A DNA stretch of 7,517 bases. It comes from Acidobacteriaceae bacterium. GTDB taxonomy: Bacteria; Acidobacteriota; Terriglobia; Terriglobales; Acidobacteriaceae. The notes beneath the pieces were generated by a model. That model was given only the letters and a program-made list of their open reading frames with translations, was not told where the DNA came from and did not search any database. This document shows positions 1 through 6,564 of the stretch, piece after piece (position 1 is the first letter of the stretch; every line of letters begins with the position of its first letter). The translations under genes and the position numbers were made by a program. Where the stretch lies: NCBI GenBank assembly GCA_030039895.1, contig JASHUR010000385.1, positions 1-7,517 on the forward strand, in the 5' to 3' direction.

Positions 1-638
1 ATCTGGTACGGCTTCGCCGCCACATCCTCCAGAAACAACAGCTTTCCTTCTGTCTCCGGCGCAAATGGAGTGCCCAGCGACGCCGTAAGAATACTCAGGC
101 ACCCGCCATACACCACGCCTTCCGCGCGCCCGGACTGCAGCACCCGCAACCCTTCGGCCGCACCCGCTTCCACCAGACCGCCTTCGAGCGCCGCATCTAG
201 GCTCGCCTCGTGCACGCCGCCGTCACGCGACCAGTCCCCCGCCACCAGCGGCCCATGAAACGCCGTCAATCCCGCCTTGTCCAGCATCCAGGTCTGCAGC
301 GCGGTCAGGTCGCTGTAACTCACAAACGGCTTCGGATTCGCCCGTATCAGATCCAGGTCAAGCTCTTCCAGCAGATAATTCGACCCATACCCGCCGCGCG
401 TCGTAAAGATCGCCTCGATACTCGAATCTGCAAACGCCCAGTGCAGATCCGCCAACCGCTCTGCCGTTGTACCGGAGAAATACGGCGCTTCTTTGCCCTG
501 CGCGTGCTCGCCCAGTACAACTTCATAGCCGTGCGAATGCAGCGCCGCCACGCCCTGCTCGATGCGCTCCGGTTTCGCATTGCTGGCGGGCGCAACCACA
601 GCAACACGCGCGCCCTTGCGCACGGCCTTGGGTTTCAC
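1..638 (-). CDS. LD-carboxypeptidase (peptidase family S66, LdcA/MccF-like), C-terminus cut by window edge
   Basis: Family S66 serine peptidases remove the terminal D-Ala from murein tetrapeptides (L,D-carboxypeptidase, cell-wall recycling); MccF relatives cleave other amide bonds. About 212 residues are visible, against roughly 300 for the family. Seen in order: an N-terminal AVVAPAS strand (residues 13-19), the TTRGGYGSNYLL block (79-90), the nucleophile elbow SYSDLTAL with Ser109, FHGPL (127-131), GGCLSILTASLGTP (178-191) and LFLEDV with the expected catalytic Glu204. The catalytic His lies beyond base 1. No stop occurs in the frame. The start is a GTG: GTG at 638-636 overlaps the dapF TGA by two bases, and another GTG sits one codon upstream (641-639). 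A GGGGAGG ribosome-binding site precedes both. Overlap with dapF implies translational coupling. A role in peptidoglycan recycling is inferred from family and neighbour; a microcin-immunity role cannot be excluded. There is no signal peptide, so the protein should be cytoplasmic. Confidence 0.93.
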   Translation of the reverse strand, partial: MKPKAVRKGARVAVVAPASNAKPERIEQGVAALHSHGYEVVLGEHAQGKEAPYFSGTTAERLADLHWAFADSSIEAIFTTRGGYGSNYLLEELDLDLIRANPKPFVSYSDLTALQTWMLDKAGLTAFHGPLVAGDWSRDGGVHEASLDAALEGGLVEAGAAEGLRVLQSGRAEGVVYGGCLSILTASLGTPFAPETEGKLLFLEDVAAKPYQ

Positions 639-1429
639 CACGCCTCCCCACTTGCGATCAATTCCGCCGGCCCCGTCAGCAGAATCTCTGCACCTTCACC
701 GGCCCAGTCCACCGTCTGCTCGCCACCCGGAGCCTTCACTCGCAAATGTGAACTGAGCCCGCGCTTCGCAATCGATGCCGTCGCCGTTGCGCAGGTGCCA
801 GTGCCAGACGAAGTCGTCGGCCCTACTCCACGCTCGAAAATGCGAATCTCAATCGAATTTGTATCGATCACGCGCACAAATTCCACATTCGTCTGCACGG
901 GAAAATCCGGATGAAAGCATATCTCCAGGCCCAGCGCCTGCCAGCCCCGCCCATGCTTCTCAAAATCCGGCCCATCCACAAAAATCACAAAGTGTGGATT
1001 CCCCGTCGAGACCACCACCCCGGCAACCTCCGTTCCATCCGGCAGTCTCACCACCTTGTCCGCGATCACCGGAACGCCCATCCCCTGCGCAAATTCAAAG
1101 CGGCTTCCCTCCGCCTTGACCACGCGGCACTCGCGTAGCCCTGCGTCGGTCCCAATCCGCACCGTGTCCCCGGCCTTCAATCCCTTGCAATGTGCCATCC
1201 ACGCCGCCACGCAGCGCGTCCCGTTGCCGGAGATCTCCGCGACCGATCCATCCGCATTCACCAGCCGGATCGTTGCCGCCCGCTCGCCTGTCCACTCCGC
1301 GAACTCAACTCCATCGGCGCCAACTCCGGTATTGCGCGCACACAAGCGCACAGCCAGCGCCGCATCGGCCCTGCCCTCGACAATCAGAAAGTCATTGCCG
1401 CAGGCGTGGGCCTTGGTAAATCTTGTCAT
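635..1429 (-). CDS. dapF: Diaminopimelate epimerase homologue (DapF) with both catalytic Cys replaced by Ser
   Basis: DapF interconverts LL- and meso-2,6-diaminopimelate in lysine and peptidoglycan synthesis, using two cysteines as acid and base. The 264-residue product has normal family length and signature: HACGNDF (8-14, substrate-binding Asn12), GVGADG (35-40), NADGS (58-62), SGNGTRC (67-73), STGNPH (141-146), TNVEF (180-184), FERGVG (198-203) and SSGTGTC (207-213). The residue matching E. coli Cys73 is Ser67 (codon 1231-1229), and that matching Cys217 is Ser208 (codon 808-806). The Glu usual after GxG in the second motif is Pro204. Substrate-contacting Asn144, Asn181, Glu199 and Arg200 are kept. 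Cys10 stands beside Asn12, where E. coli has Leu. The ATG start follows a GGAGG site by about four bases. The gene begins 30 bp after the glycosyltransferase stop and overlaps the LD-carboxypeptidase start. Fold assignment is very secure. DAP epimerase activity is uncertain because of the serines. Confidence 0.9.
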   Translation of the reverse strand: MTRFTKAHACGNDFLIVEGRADAALAVRLCARNTGVGADGVEFAEWTGERAATIRLVNADGSVAEISGNGTRCVAAWMAHCKGLKAGDTVRIGTDAGLRECRVVKAEGSRFEFAQGMGVPVIADKVVRLPDGTEVAGVVVSTGNPHFVIFVDGPDFEKHGRGWQALGLEICFHPDFPVQTNVEFVRVIDTNSIEIRIFERGVGPTTSSGTGTCATATASIAKRGLSSHLRVKAPGGEQTVDWAGEGAEILLTGPAELIASGEAW

Positions 1430-1459
1430 TCATCCTCCACCGGCGGGATCATCACCCAA

Positions 1460-3070
1460 TCATCTGGGGCTGATGCTATCAGCCTTGTGCAGGTCAGAGC
1501 GGTAAAACCGCACGCAGGGCTGCCCGGTCGAACACACAATATCAATCAGCGTCAAGCCCTCCGGATGCGCCTTCACCGCCTTAGCCACCGGGTCATCATC
1601 GGTCGTAATCACGTAGTCCGCCGCCTTCGCAGGATCCTTCAGCGCCGGCTTCCAGCGGTAGTAGTCCGCCTCGTTGATCGTCCGCTTCAAATCAATACCC
1701 GCCCGCTGATACGCACCTGGGTGCTCGGAGAGATAAGCAAGGATCGTGCAGTTCGGAGGCAGGTCCTCCAGTCCCCGCGCATAGGCTGCTTCAAACGGAA
1801 TCCTCGTCCGCGAGTTGGCAATCATCTCCTGCAGCACCAGCGGCGTCGCCTTGATCAGCACATAGCTGTTGCCCACGATCAATATCGCAAGCGCAGCAAT
1901 CACCCACCCCTCAAATTTCGGCTTGCGCCTCACAACCCACTCCGCACACCAGGCTGCCAGGAACCCCAACGCCAGTGCAAACACCGGCAGCATCTCCATT
2001 CCATACCGAGTGTTGTAGTACGAATGCGGCCACCACGGCGGAATGAAAATTGGCACCGATCCGTATGCCACCGAGTATGCATAGAACGGCAGCGGAACCC
2101 ACAACAGAGCCGCCGCCAGAATGTGCTGCGCCTTAAAGCGCCATCCCGCAATCACGCTGCCCGCCGCCGCCAGTACCAGCAACAAATCCGTCAGGTGGTC
2201 CCATATCGCGCCCAGTTCCGACGCCTTCAGGAAATACAGCCCCGCAACCCACATGCTGTGCCAGCCCGGATAGTGCGGCGCCCCCGGCTTTGATGTCCGG
2301 ATCTCAATGGCACGCGCCGAATAAGGCCCCCTCAAAAAGTCCAGCGGATCGCCAAACTGCCGCGCGCAATACCCCATCCACAGCAGCGGACACATGGCCA
2401 GCATCACAGTAAAAAGCACAAATGCTCCGCCCACCCGCGTCTTCCACAAACTGCGCCTGCGTAGCAGCGGCACCAGCGCGACGATCCAGGCGAACGTCGC
2501 GAAGATCCATCCGTCATACCGCGTGAATGCCGAGCAGACCAGCACCAGTCCGCAATACGTTAAATGCCGAACCGCATGTGGAATGTCATTCTGATCGAGC
2601 GCCCTCAAATACTCCACCAGGAACACAACGGCCCAGATCATCTCCGCAACACATAGCGGCTCGTTCAGCGCCGTGGTCTGTGCATACAAAAGCCCTGGGT
2701 TCAATGCAAAGAAAAGCACCGCGATCAGCGCCGGCTTCGGCTTCAGCCAGACGCGCGCCAGTCGATAAATGCCCGCGCAGCCGAACACATAAGCGCCCAT
2801 GGACGGAAATGCGCCCGCCAGCCCTGACTGCCACCAGCTCATCTTCCAAATGAACGGAACGATCAGCAAATGCGGCAGTGGCAGCCATACCGACCCCAGT
2901 TGGCTCAGCCCTGCATTTGTCGAGTCGATCAGGCGTCGCGCAATCGCCATGTGCGCCACGGCATCTCCGGAGAGCAGCAGCAGGTTGCGCGAAAAACAGT
3001 AGCCCAGCGCAAACAGCGATACCAGCAGCGCGCTCCATGCGACGGCAAATGTCTCCCCACGCAGCGCCAT
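1460..3070 (-). CDS. GT-C family multipass membrane glycosyltransferase (ArnT/PMT-like), acceptor unknown
   Basis: GT-C enzymes move a sugar from a polyprenyl-phosphate donor to a lipid, glycan or protein acceptor on the outer face of the inner membrane. The 536-residue product has about 11-12 hydrophobic segments (first near residues 8-27; last two near 358-379 and 387-406) and a soluble tail of about 130 residues. The first extracytoplasmic loop holds LSGDAVAH (33-40) with Asp36, the usual GT-C acidic residue, then QLGSVWLPLPH (57-67). Later blocks are LNEPL (135-139), FTRYDGW (182-188) and YNTRYGMEMLP (352-362). I chose ATG 3070, 31 bp after the PfkB stop, because it places the first membrane helix at the N-terminus. 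TTG starts at 3136 or 3109 would add 22 or 13 residues and overlap the kinase gene. No start has a strong ribosome-binding site. The sugar and acceptor cannot be read from sequence; the neighbouring murein genes only hint at an envelope role. Confidence 0.82.
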   Translation of the reverse strand: MALRGETFAVAWSALLVSLFALGYCFSRNLLLLSGDAVAHMAIARRLIDSTNAGLSQLGSVWLPLPHLLIVPFIWKMSWWQSGLAGAFPSMGAYVFGCAGIYRLARVWLKPKPALIAVLFFALNPGLLYAQTTALNEPLCVAEMIWAVVFLVEYLRALDQNDIPHAVRHLTYCGLVLVCSAFTRYDGWIFATFAWIVALVPLLRRRSLWKTRVGGAFVLFTVMLAMCPLLWMGYCARQFGDPLDFLRGPYSARAIEIRTSKPGAPHYPGWHSMWVAGLYFLKASELGAIWDHLTDLLLVLAAAGSVIAGWRFKAQHILAAALLWVPLPFYAYSVAYGSVPIFIPPWWPHSYYNTRYGMEMLPVFALALGFLAAWCAEWVVRRKPKFEGWVIAALAILIVGNSYVLIKATPLVLQEMIANSRTRIPFEAAYARGLEDLPPNCTILAYLSEHPGAYQRAGIDLKRTINEADYYRWKPALKDPAKAADYVITTDDDPVAKAVKAHPEGLTLIDIVCSTGQPCVRFYRSDLHKADSISPR

Positions 3071-3101
3071 GCGCGCTTCGTCGACAGGCGCAATCGCCTT
3101 C

Positions 3102-4034
3102 TTACTCAAGGTGCGAGAGTTTGCGGAAGAGCGCAAAGCGTTCCTCTACCTCGTTTGGATCGAGCTTCTGTAACCGCTCAGTTCCGAACCGTTCCACAGC
3201 AAACGAGCCCATCACGCCTCCATAAAACATGGCCTTCTTGAAGACCGCTGAAGTCAGCTCTTTCTGTGAAGCGATATAACCAAAAAATCCGCCTGCGAAT
3301 GAGTCACCCGCGCCCGTCGGATCGACCACCTCAGCCAGCGGCAGCGCCGGTGCGCGAAACGGCACAGAAATACCATCCTCTCCGGGAAACAGCCGGTCGC
3401 TGAAGAATGCCGTCGCGCCATATTCCCCGTGCTTCACCACCAGGCTCTTTGGCCCCATCTCCAGAATCTTCTCCGCCGCCGCAACCAGGTTCCCTTCCTT
3501 CGCCAGCAGCTTGACCTCGGTGTCGTTGATCAGCAGCCCGTCCAGCCCCTTGAGCACGCGCGCCAGGTTCTCTGCATGGTCGTTGATCCAGTAGTTCATC
3601 GTATCGCCGCACACCAGCTTCGCCCGTGGCATTTTCCTGCGCACATCCGCCTGCAAAACAGGATCAATGTTCGCGAGGAAAAGGAACTCCGAATCCTCAT
3701 ACTCAGCCGGAATCTTTGGAGAGAAGCTCTGGAACACGTTCAGCTCCGTATTCAGAGTCTGCGCTTCATTCAGGTCCTTCAGATACGACCCGCTCCAGAA
3801 GAAGCTCTTGCCCTTCGTATGCTCAATGCCGCGGGTATCAATGCCCCGCCGCTTCAGGATCTCTTCGTGTTCCGCGGTAAAGTCTTCCCCCACCACCGCA
3901 ATCACGCGCACGTCTGTAAAGTAGCTGGCCGCCAGCGCAAAGTGCGTCGCAGCGCCGCCCACGCAGCGCTCCGCACGGCCAGAAGGAGTCTCAATTGTGT
4001 CAAAAGCGACACTGCCTACAACCAGAATCGACAT
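3102..4034 (-). CDS. PfkB-family (ribokinase-like) sugar or nucleoside kinase
   Basis: PfkB kinases phosphorylate a hydroxymethyl group of sugars or nucleosides with ATP. The 310-residue product is standard length. Visible signatures are the N-terminal strand ILVVGSVAFDTIE (3-15), GGAATHFA (26-33, PfkB signature 1), the NDTE magnesium motif (170-173), VVKHG (199-203), and the ATP/anion-hole signature DPTGAGDSFAGGF (238-250) with catalytic base Asp244. Residues LNVFQSF (98-104), LANIDP (120-125) and DTMNYWI (144-150) resemble a subgroup usually annotated only as sugar kinase. The ATG lies 3 bp after the mtnP stop, so its ribosome-binding site must sit inside mtnP and translation is probably coupled. 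Because mtnP makes sugar-1-phosphates and releases adenine, plausible substrates are a nucleoside such as adenosine or a salvaged pentose. This is inferred from context; the sequence does not fix the substrate. It is cytoplasmic, with no signal or membrane segment. Confidence 0.92.
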   Translation of the reverse strand: MSILVVGSVAFDTIETPSGRAERCVGGAATHFALAASYFTDVRVIAVVGEDFTAEHEEILKRRGIDTRGIEHTKGKSFFWSGSYLKDLNEAQTLNTELNVFQSFSPKIPAEYEDSEFLFLANIDPVLQADVRRKMPRAKLVCGDTMNYWINDHAENLARVLKGLDGLLINDTEVKLLAKEGNLVAAAEKILEMGPKSLVVKHGEYGATAFFSDRLFPGEDGISVPFRAPALPLAEVVDPTGAGDSFAGGFFGYIASQKELTSAVFKKAMFYGGVMGSFAVERFGTERLQKLDPNEVEERFALFRKLSHLE

Positions 4035-4037
4035 TCG

Positions 4038-4916
4038 TTATACTTTCACGCTTTCGTTCAGATATTTTCCGACCAGCAGATCCAGCCTGGCCTTCGTCTC
4101 CGCCGGAATCAACTTGCGGTCCGTCAGAATCGCGTGCTCCAGCGCAGAGGCGCACCCGCACTTGCGCTCGCGCGGCATCGCGGCTACCGCAGCCTTCACC
4201 ACTTTGCACGCATTCGCCGCATTCTGGTGCAGCACCGCCACAATCTGCTCTACGGTTACATCGTCATGGCCTTCATACCAGCAGTCGTAATCGGTCACCA
4301 TCGCCACCGTCGCGTAGCAAATCTCCGCTTCGCGCGCCAGCTTGGCCTCCTGCAAGTTGGTCATGCCAATCACATCTGCGCCCCAGCTTCGGTAAAGGTT
4401 CGACTCCGCACGCGTCGAGAACTGCGGACCCTCCATGCACACATAGGTTCCGCCGCTTTTGCCCACCACGCCTTCTCTGGCGCAGCCGTCCGCAACTGCC
4501 TTACCCACAGTCGCACATACCGGATCGCCAAAGGCCACATGGGCCACCAGCCCATCGCCAAAAAATGTCGAAACACGATGAAAGGTGCGGTCGATAAACT
4601 GGTCTGGAATCACAAAGTCCGTCGGCTTGTGCTCTTCCTTCAGCGAACCCACGGCCGAAACCGAGATAATCCGCTCCACTCCCAGCTTCTTCATCGCATA
4701 AATATTGGCGCGAAAGTTCAGCTCCGACGGCAGCAACCGATGCCCGCGCCCATGCCGCGCAAGAAAGGCAACCTTGCGTCCTTCCAACTCTCCCAGCACA
4801 AACGCATCGCTTGGCTCGCCAAATGGTGTATCCACGCGCTCTTCGCGCACAGCCGTAAGCCCGGGCATGGCATACAAACCGCTGCCCCCGATAATTCCAA
4901 TCTCTGCTTGTTGCAA
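4038..4916 (-). CDS. mtnP: 5'-methylthioadenosine phosphorylase (MTAP)
   Basis: MTAP splits 5'-methylthioadenosine with phosphate into adenine and 5-methylthioribose-1-phosphate, clearing the polyamine and SAM by-product; many homologues also accept 5'-deoxyadenosine or adenosine. The 292-residue product matches human MTAP closely across its length: IGIIGGSGLY (6-15, phosphate loop), VDTPFGEPSDA (28-38), LARHGRGH (52-59), IPDQFIDRT (103-111), MEGPQFSTRAES (161-172), WGADVIGMTN (178-187) and MVTDYDCW (206-213). The DYD pair (Asp209, Asp211) marks the 6-aminopurine-specific MTAP branch rather than 6-oxopurine nucleoside phosphorylases, so adenine nucleosides are expected. No ATG fits the N-terminus. 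TTG at 4916 is the best start, one codon after a G-rich GGGGCGGGA stretch that is a weak ribosome-binding site. It follows the metallopeptidase stop by 44 bp, in which a -10-like box and an inverted repeat lie. It is coupled to the downstream PfkB kinase by a 3-bp gap. Confidence 0.94.
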   Translation of the reverse strand: MQQAEIGIIGGSGLYAMPGLTAVREERVDTPFGEPSDAFVLGELEGRKVAFLARHGRGHRLLPSELNFRANIYAMKKLGVERIISVSAVGSLKEEHKPTDFVIPDQFIDRTFHRVSTFFGDGLVAHVAFGDPVCATVGKAVADGCAREGVVGKSGGTYVCMEGPQFSTRAESNLYRSWGADVIGMTNLQEAKLAREAEICYATVAMVTDYDCWYEGHDDVTVEQIVAVLHQNAANACKVVKAAVAAMPRERKCGCASALEHAILTDRKLIPAETKARLDLLVGKYLNESVKV

Positions 4917-4968
4917 ATCCCGCCCCGCAGTGAACTTGTAAGTTGTACAAACGCGAAGCTTCAGTATA
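4917..4968 (-). promoter_or_regulatory. Possible internal promoter and leader of mtnP
   Basis: Read on the minus strand, TATACT (4968-4963) differs from the -10 consensus at one base and overlaps the last codons of the metallopeptidase gene. No convincing -35 box is present 16-18 bp upstream. If it is used, the transcript would begin near 4956, giving mtnP and the genes after it their own promoter. The leader then contains an inverted repeat and a G-rich stretch before the TTG start. Confidence 0.35.
4936..4950. repeat. 15-bp inverted repeat TTGTA-N5-TACAA upstream of mtnP
   Basis: The plus strand reads TTGTA AGTTG TACAA, with perfect 5-bp arms. Its right half also contains the perfect 8-bp palindrome TTGTACAA (4943-4950). 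It lies between the -10-like TATACT and the TTG start of mtnP, a usual position for a repressor operator. The arms are too short and AT-rich for a stable terminator hairpin. Confidence 0.4.
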
Positions 4969-6517
4969 AATGCAGCGCCGCACGCATTATTCCGCAGCTC
5001 TGCATAAAGTCCACCAGCCCGCCCGTAAGGCTTTGCGTTGGTTGCACGCGTGCCGTGATTGCGTCTGGGTCTTCGCCGTTCTGCGCGCCCACCATAAGAA
5101 ACTCCAGCTTCCGCGCCAGCGGCAAAGGAAAGCTCTCGCTCACAAACACCATCCGCCCTTGCGTGGAAATGAGCATGGGACCCTCATTTGAGTTGTAGAT
5201 CAGTTCATCCGGGTCGGACTCATCCTTTATGTCCGCCGCGACGTCCGAATATTGCCGCCCCAGCTCTCCTGCGTACATCTTGGCAAATGCCTGTGCCGCC
5301 TCCGGAGACTTCCATTGCGAAAGATATAGGAGTCCGACCGAAGACGTAGAGTCCTTGTTCGTCGCCGATTTCTTCTGCACCGCGTAATAGATGCCGCCGT
5401 CCCACTCGGGCGTAAGCTGCGCCGACAAATCCGGTCCGCCAAACAGTTCCGTGAGCATCCTCACGTCAAGCTGCCCCATCACTCCCACGTCGTACGGGTT
5501 GTAATCCGCATCGAGCAGCCCATGCACATCCGGCATCTTAAGCACGGGAACCTTCACATGCTCCTCATACGCGCCGGGATTCATGATTTCAAAAGTCGAT
5601 GATGGCGGATGATCGAGAACTCCGGCAAACGCCGTCTTCGTGCCCTTATCCTCTAGCATTTCCACCTCAAACTTCAGCCCCTCCTGGTAAGGAAACAGCA
5701 GCGATTCATGCAGCACCAGCGGGGCCCGAGCCAGCACCGGAGAACTCGCATCCGAACCTTGTTCATCGGCCATCCTGAGCACCGCATCCGGGTTTGTAAG
5801 GATGCTTCGGCCCATCGGTTTGAGCTCATAATCCACTAACACCGCCATGGCCTGCCCCTCCAGCACCGCCTGGCGTGCTGAGTCTTCTTCATCTGTCGCA
5901 ATGTGCCGGTTGTCCTCGACTACATTTTTTGACAGCGCATCGCTGCTCTGGTCGTCCCATTTGTTCAGGTCCACGCGCTGGTCCTGCAGGGCATGCGTCA
6001 GCTCATGCGCCAGCACAGGTTTCTGCTCATCCGGCGCAACCCAGTCCAGCAAATTCACTGTTTTCGTCTTGCTGTCGTAATAACCGGCAATCTGCTCCTT
6101 CAGCAGGCTCACCAGAAAAGGCTGTAGATGAAAGTCTTCATCGAGCATGCCGAACTTCTTCAGCACAATCTCTGACCTCTCCATCCGGCGCTCATCTTTG
6201 CCGTTCTTCAGCTTATCGTCTAGGTACTTCTCTACCGCCGCGCGCGTCGTCAACCGCCTCTTCACCCGGCTCTTGATCGGCAACTCCGTGTCCTGGGACG
6301 CAAACTGAAGGATCGTATCGACCGATGCAAGCAGTTCTTTCTCCTGCTCAGGAGTAATGTGCGTCTCAGGCTTGCCGGCCTGTCCGGTTTGCGCAGCGCC
6401 ATTCTGTCCGGATACATGCTGCTTGCCCTGCTCAGCAGCCTGACCAAGCGCCAACCCAGCCATCATCCCGGCCATCGCCACCAGCGCTGCCCAACGGCGC
6501 AATCCCAGTTTGCTCAT
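4961..6517 (-). CDS. Exported HExxH zinc metallopeptidase, family not named
   Basis: The 518-residue product starts with an apparent Sec signal peptide: basic KLGLRR, then a hydrophobic WAALVAMAGMMAGLALG core, with cleavage expected near residues 25-27. It has no lipobox Cys. A Gln- and Gly-rich linker (about 26-55) follows. The catalytic motif is LAHELTHALQDQ (169-180) with zinc ligands His171 and His175 and general base Glu172. Glu220 in VLEGQAMA is the probable third ligand, a gluzincin-like arrangement. IAGYYDSKTKTVNLL (143-157) precedes the motif. The C-terminal third contains a segment beginning SSVGLLYLSQWKSPEAAQAF that resembles a separate small domain. I chose ATG 6517 over a longer frame start (6577) because it places the signal peptide at the N-terminus and is preceded by GAAGGG at good spacing. 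The substrate is unknown; the protein probably acts in the periplasm or outside the cell. Protease function is inferred from the motif alone. Confidence 0.86.
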   Translation of the reverse strand: MSKLGLRRWAALVAMAGMMAGLALGQAAEQGKQHVSGQNGAAQTGQAGKPETHITPEQEKELLASVDTILQFASQDTELPIKSRVKRRLTTRAAVEKYLDDKLKNGKDERRMERSEIVLKKFGMLDEDFHLQPFLVSLLKEQIAGYYDSKTKTVNLLDWVAPDEQKPVLAHELTHALQDQRVDLNKWDDQSSDALSKNVVEDNRHIATDEEDSARQAVLEGQAMAVLVDYELKPMGRSILTNPDAVLRMADEQGSDASSPVLARAPLVLHESLLFPYQEGLKFEVEMLEDKGTKTAFAGVLDHPPSSTFEIMNPGAYEEHVKVPVLKMPDVHGLLDADYNPYDVGVMGQLDVRMLTELFGGPDLSAQLTPEWDGGIYYAVQKKSATNKDSTSSVGLLYLSQWKSPEAAQAFAKMYAGELGRQYSDVAADIKDESDPDELIYNSNEGPMLISTQGRMVFVSESFPLPLARKLEFLMVGAQNGEDPDAITARVQPTQSLTGGLVDFMQSCGIMRAALHLY

Positions 6518-6564
6518 TCGTTTCCCTTCTCTTGCGAGACTATAATTTTCCTGTGCCCTTTGCC
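6518..6564. promoter_or_regulatory. Divergent promoter region with overlapping -10 boxes
   Basis: This 47-bp spacer separates the divergent metallopeptidase and ygfZ-like starts. On the plus strand it contains a perfect TATAAT (6541-6546). On the minus strand the overlapping TATAGT (6544-6539) differs from consensus at one base. The near-palindrome ACTATAAT thus offers a -10 box in both directions. No good -35 hexamer is visible 16-18 bp away on either side. The plus-strand start point would fall near 6553, the minus-strand one near 6532. The minus-strand leader carries the GAAGGG ribosome-binding site of the metallopeptidase; the plus-strand leader carries none. Only one polymerase could occupy this site at a time if both boxes are used. 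Confidence 0.5.

Noticed and set aside
210..914. Rightward open frame of 234 codons opposite the LD-carboxypeptidase and dapF
   Set aside because: The reverse strand encodes clear S66 and DapF motifs throughout, and this frame has low-complexity basic composition.
1430..1459. GC-rich CCACCGGCGGG stretch between the glycosyltransferase and dapF as a terminator
   Set aside because: The pairing is short and imperfect and no T-run follows on the minus strand. The dapF ribosome-binding site lies within it, so it is better read as a translation start region.
1190..2293. Rightward open frame of 367 codons opposite dapF and the glycosyltransferase
   Set aside because: Composition is dominated by Arg, Gln and His with no domain signature, and the opposite strand holds conserved genes. 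It is a shadow frame.
4936..4950. Inverted repeat before mtnP as an intrinsic terminator of the metallopeptidase gene
   Set aside because: The stem is only 5 AT-rich pairs and lacks a following T-run, so it cannot form a convincing terminator.
4917..4960. SAM or other metabolite riboswitch ahead of mtnP
   Set aside because: The gap is only 44 bases and contains no multi-helix fold or conserved riboswitch core.
3429..5198. Long rightward open frame of 589 codons antisense to the kinase, mtnP and the end of the metallopeptidase gene
   Set aside because: It is rich in Arg, His, Gln and Pro, shows no recognisable motif, and crosses three well-supported minus-strand genes. It fits a shadow frame opposite GC-rich codons.
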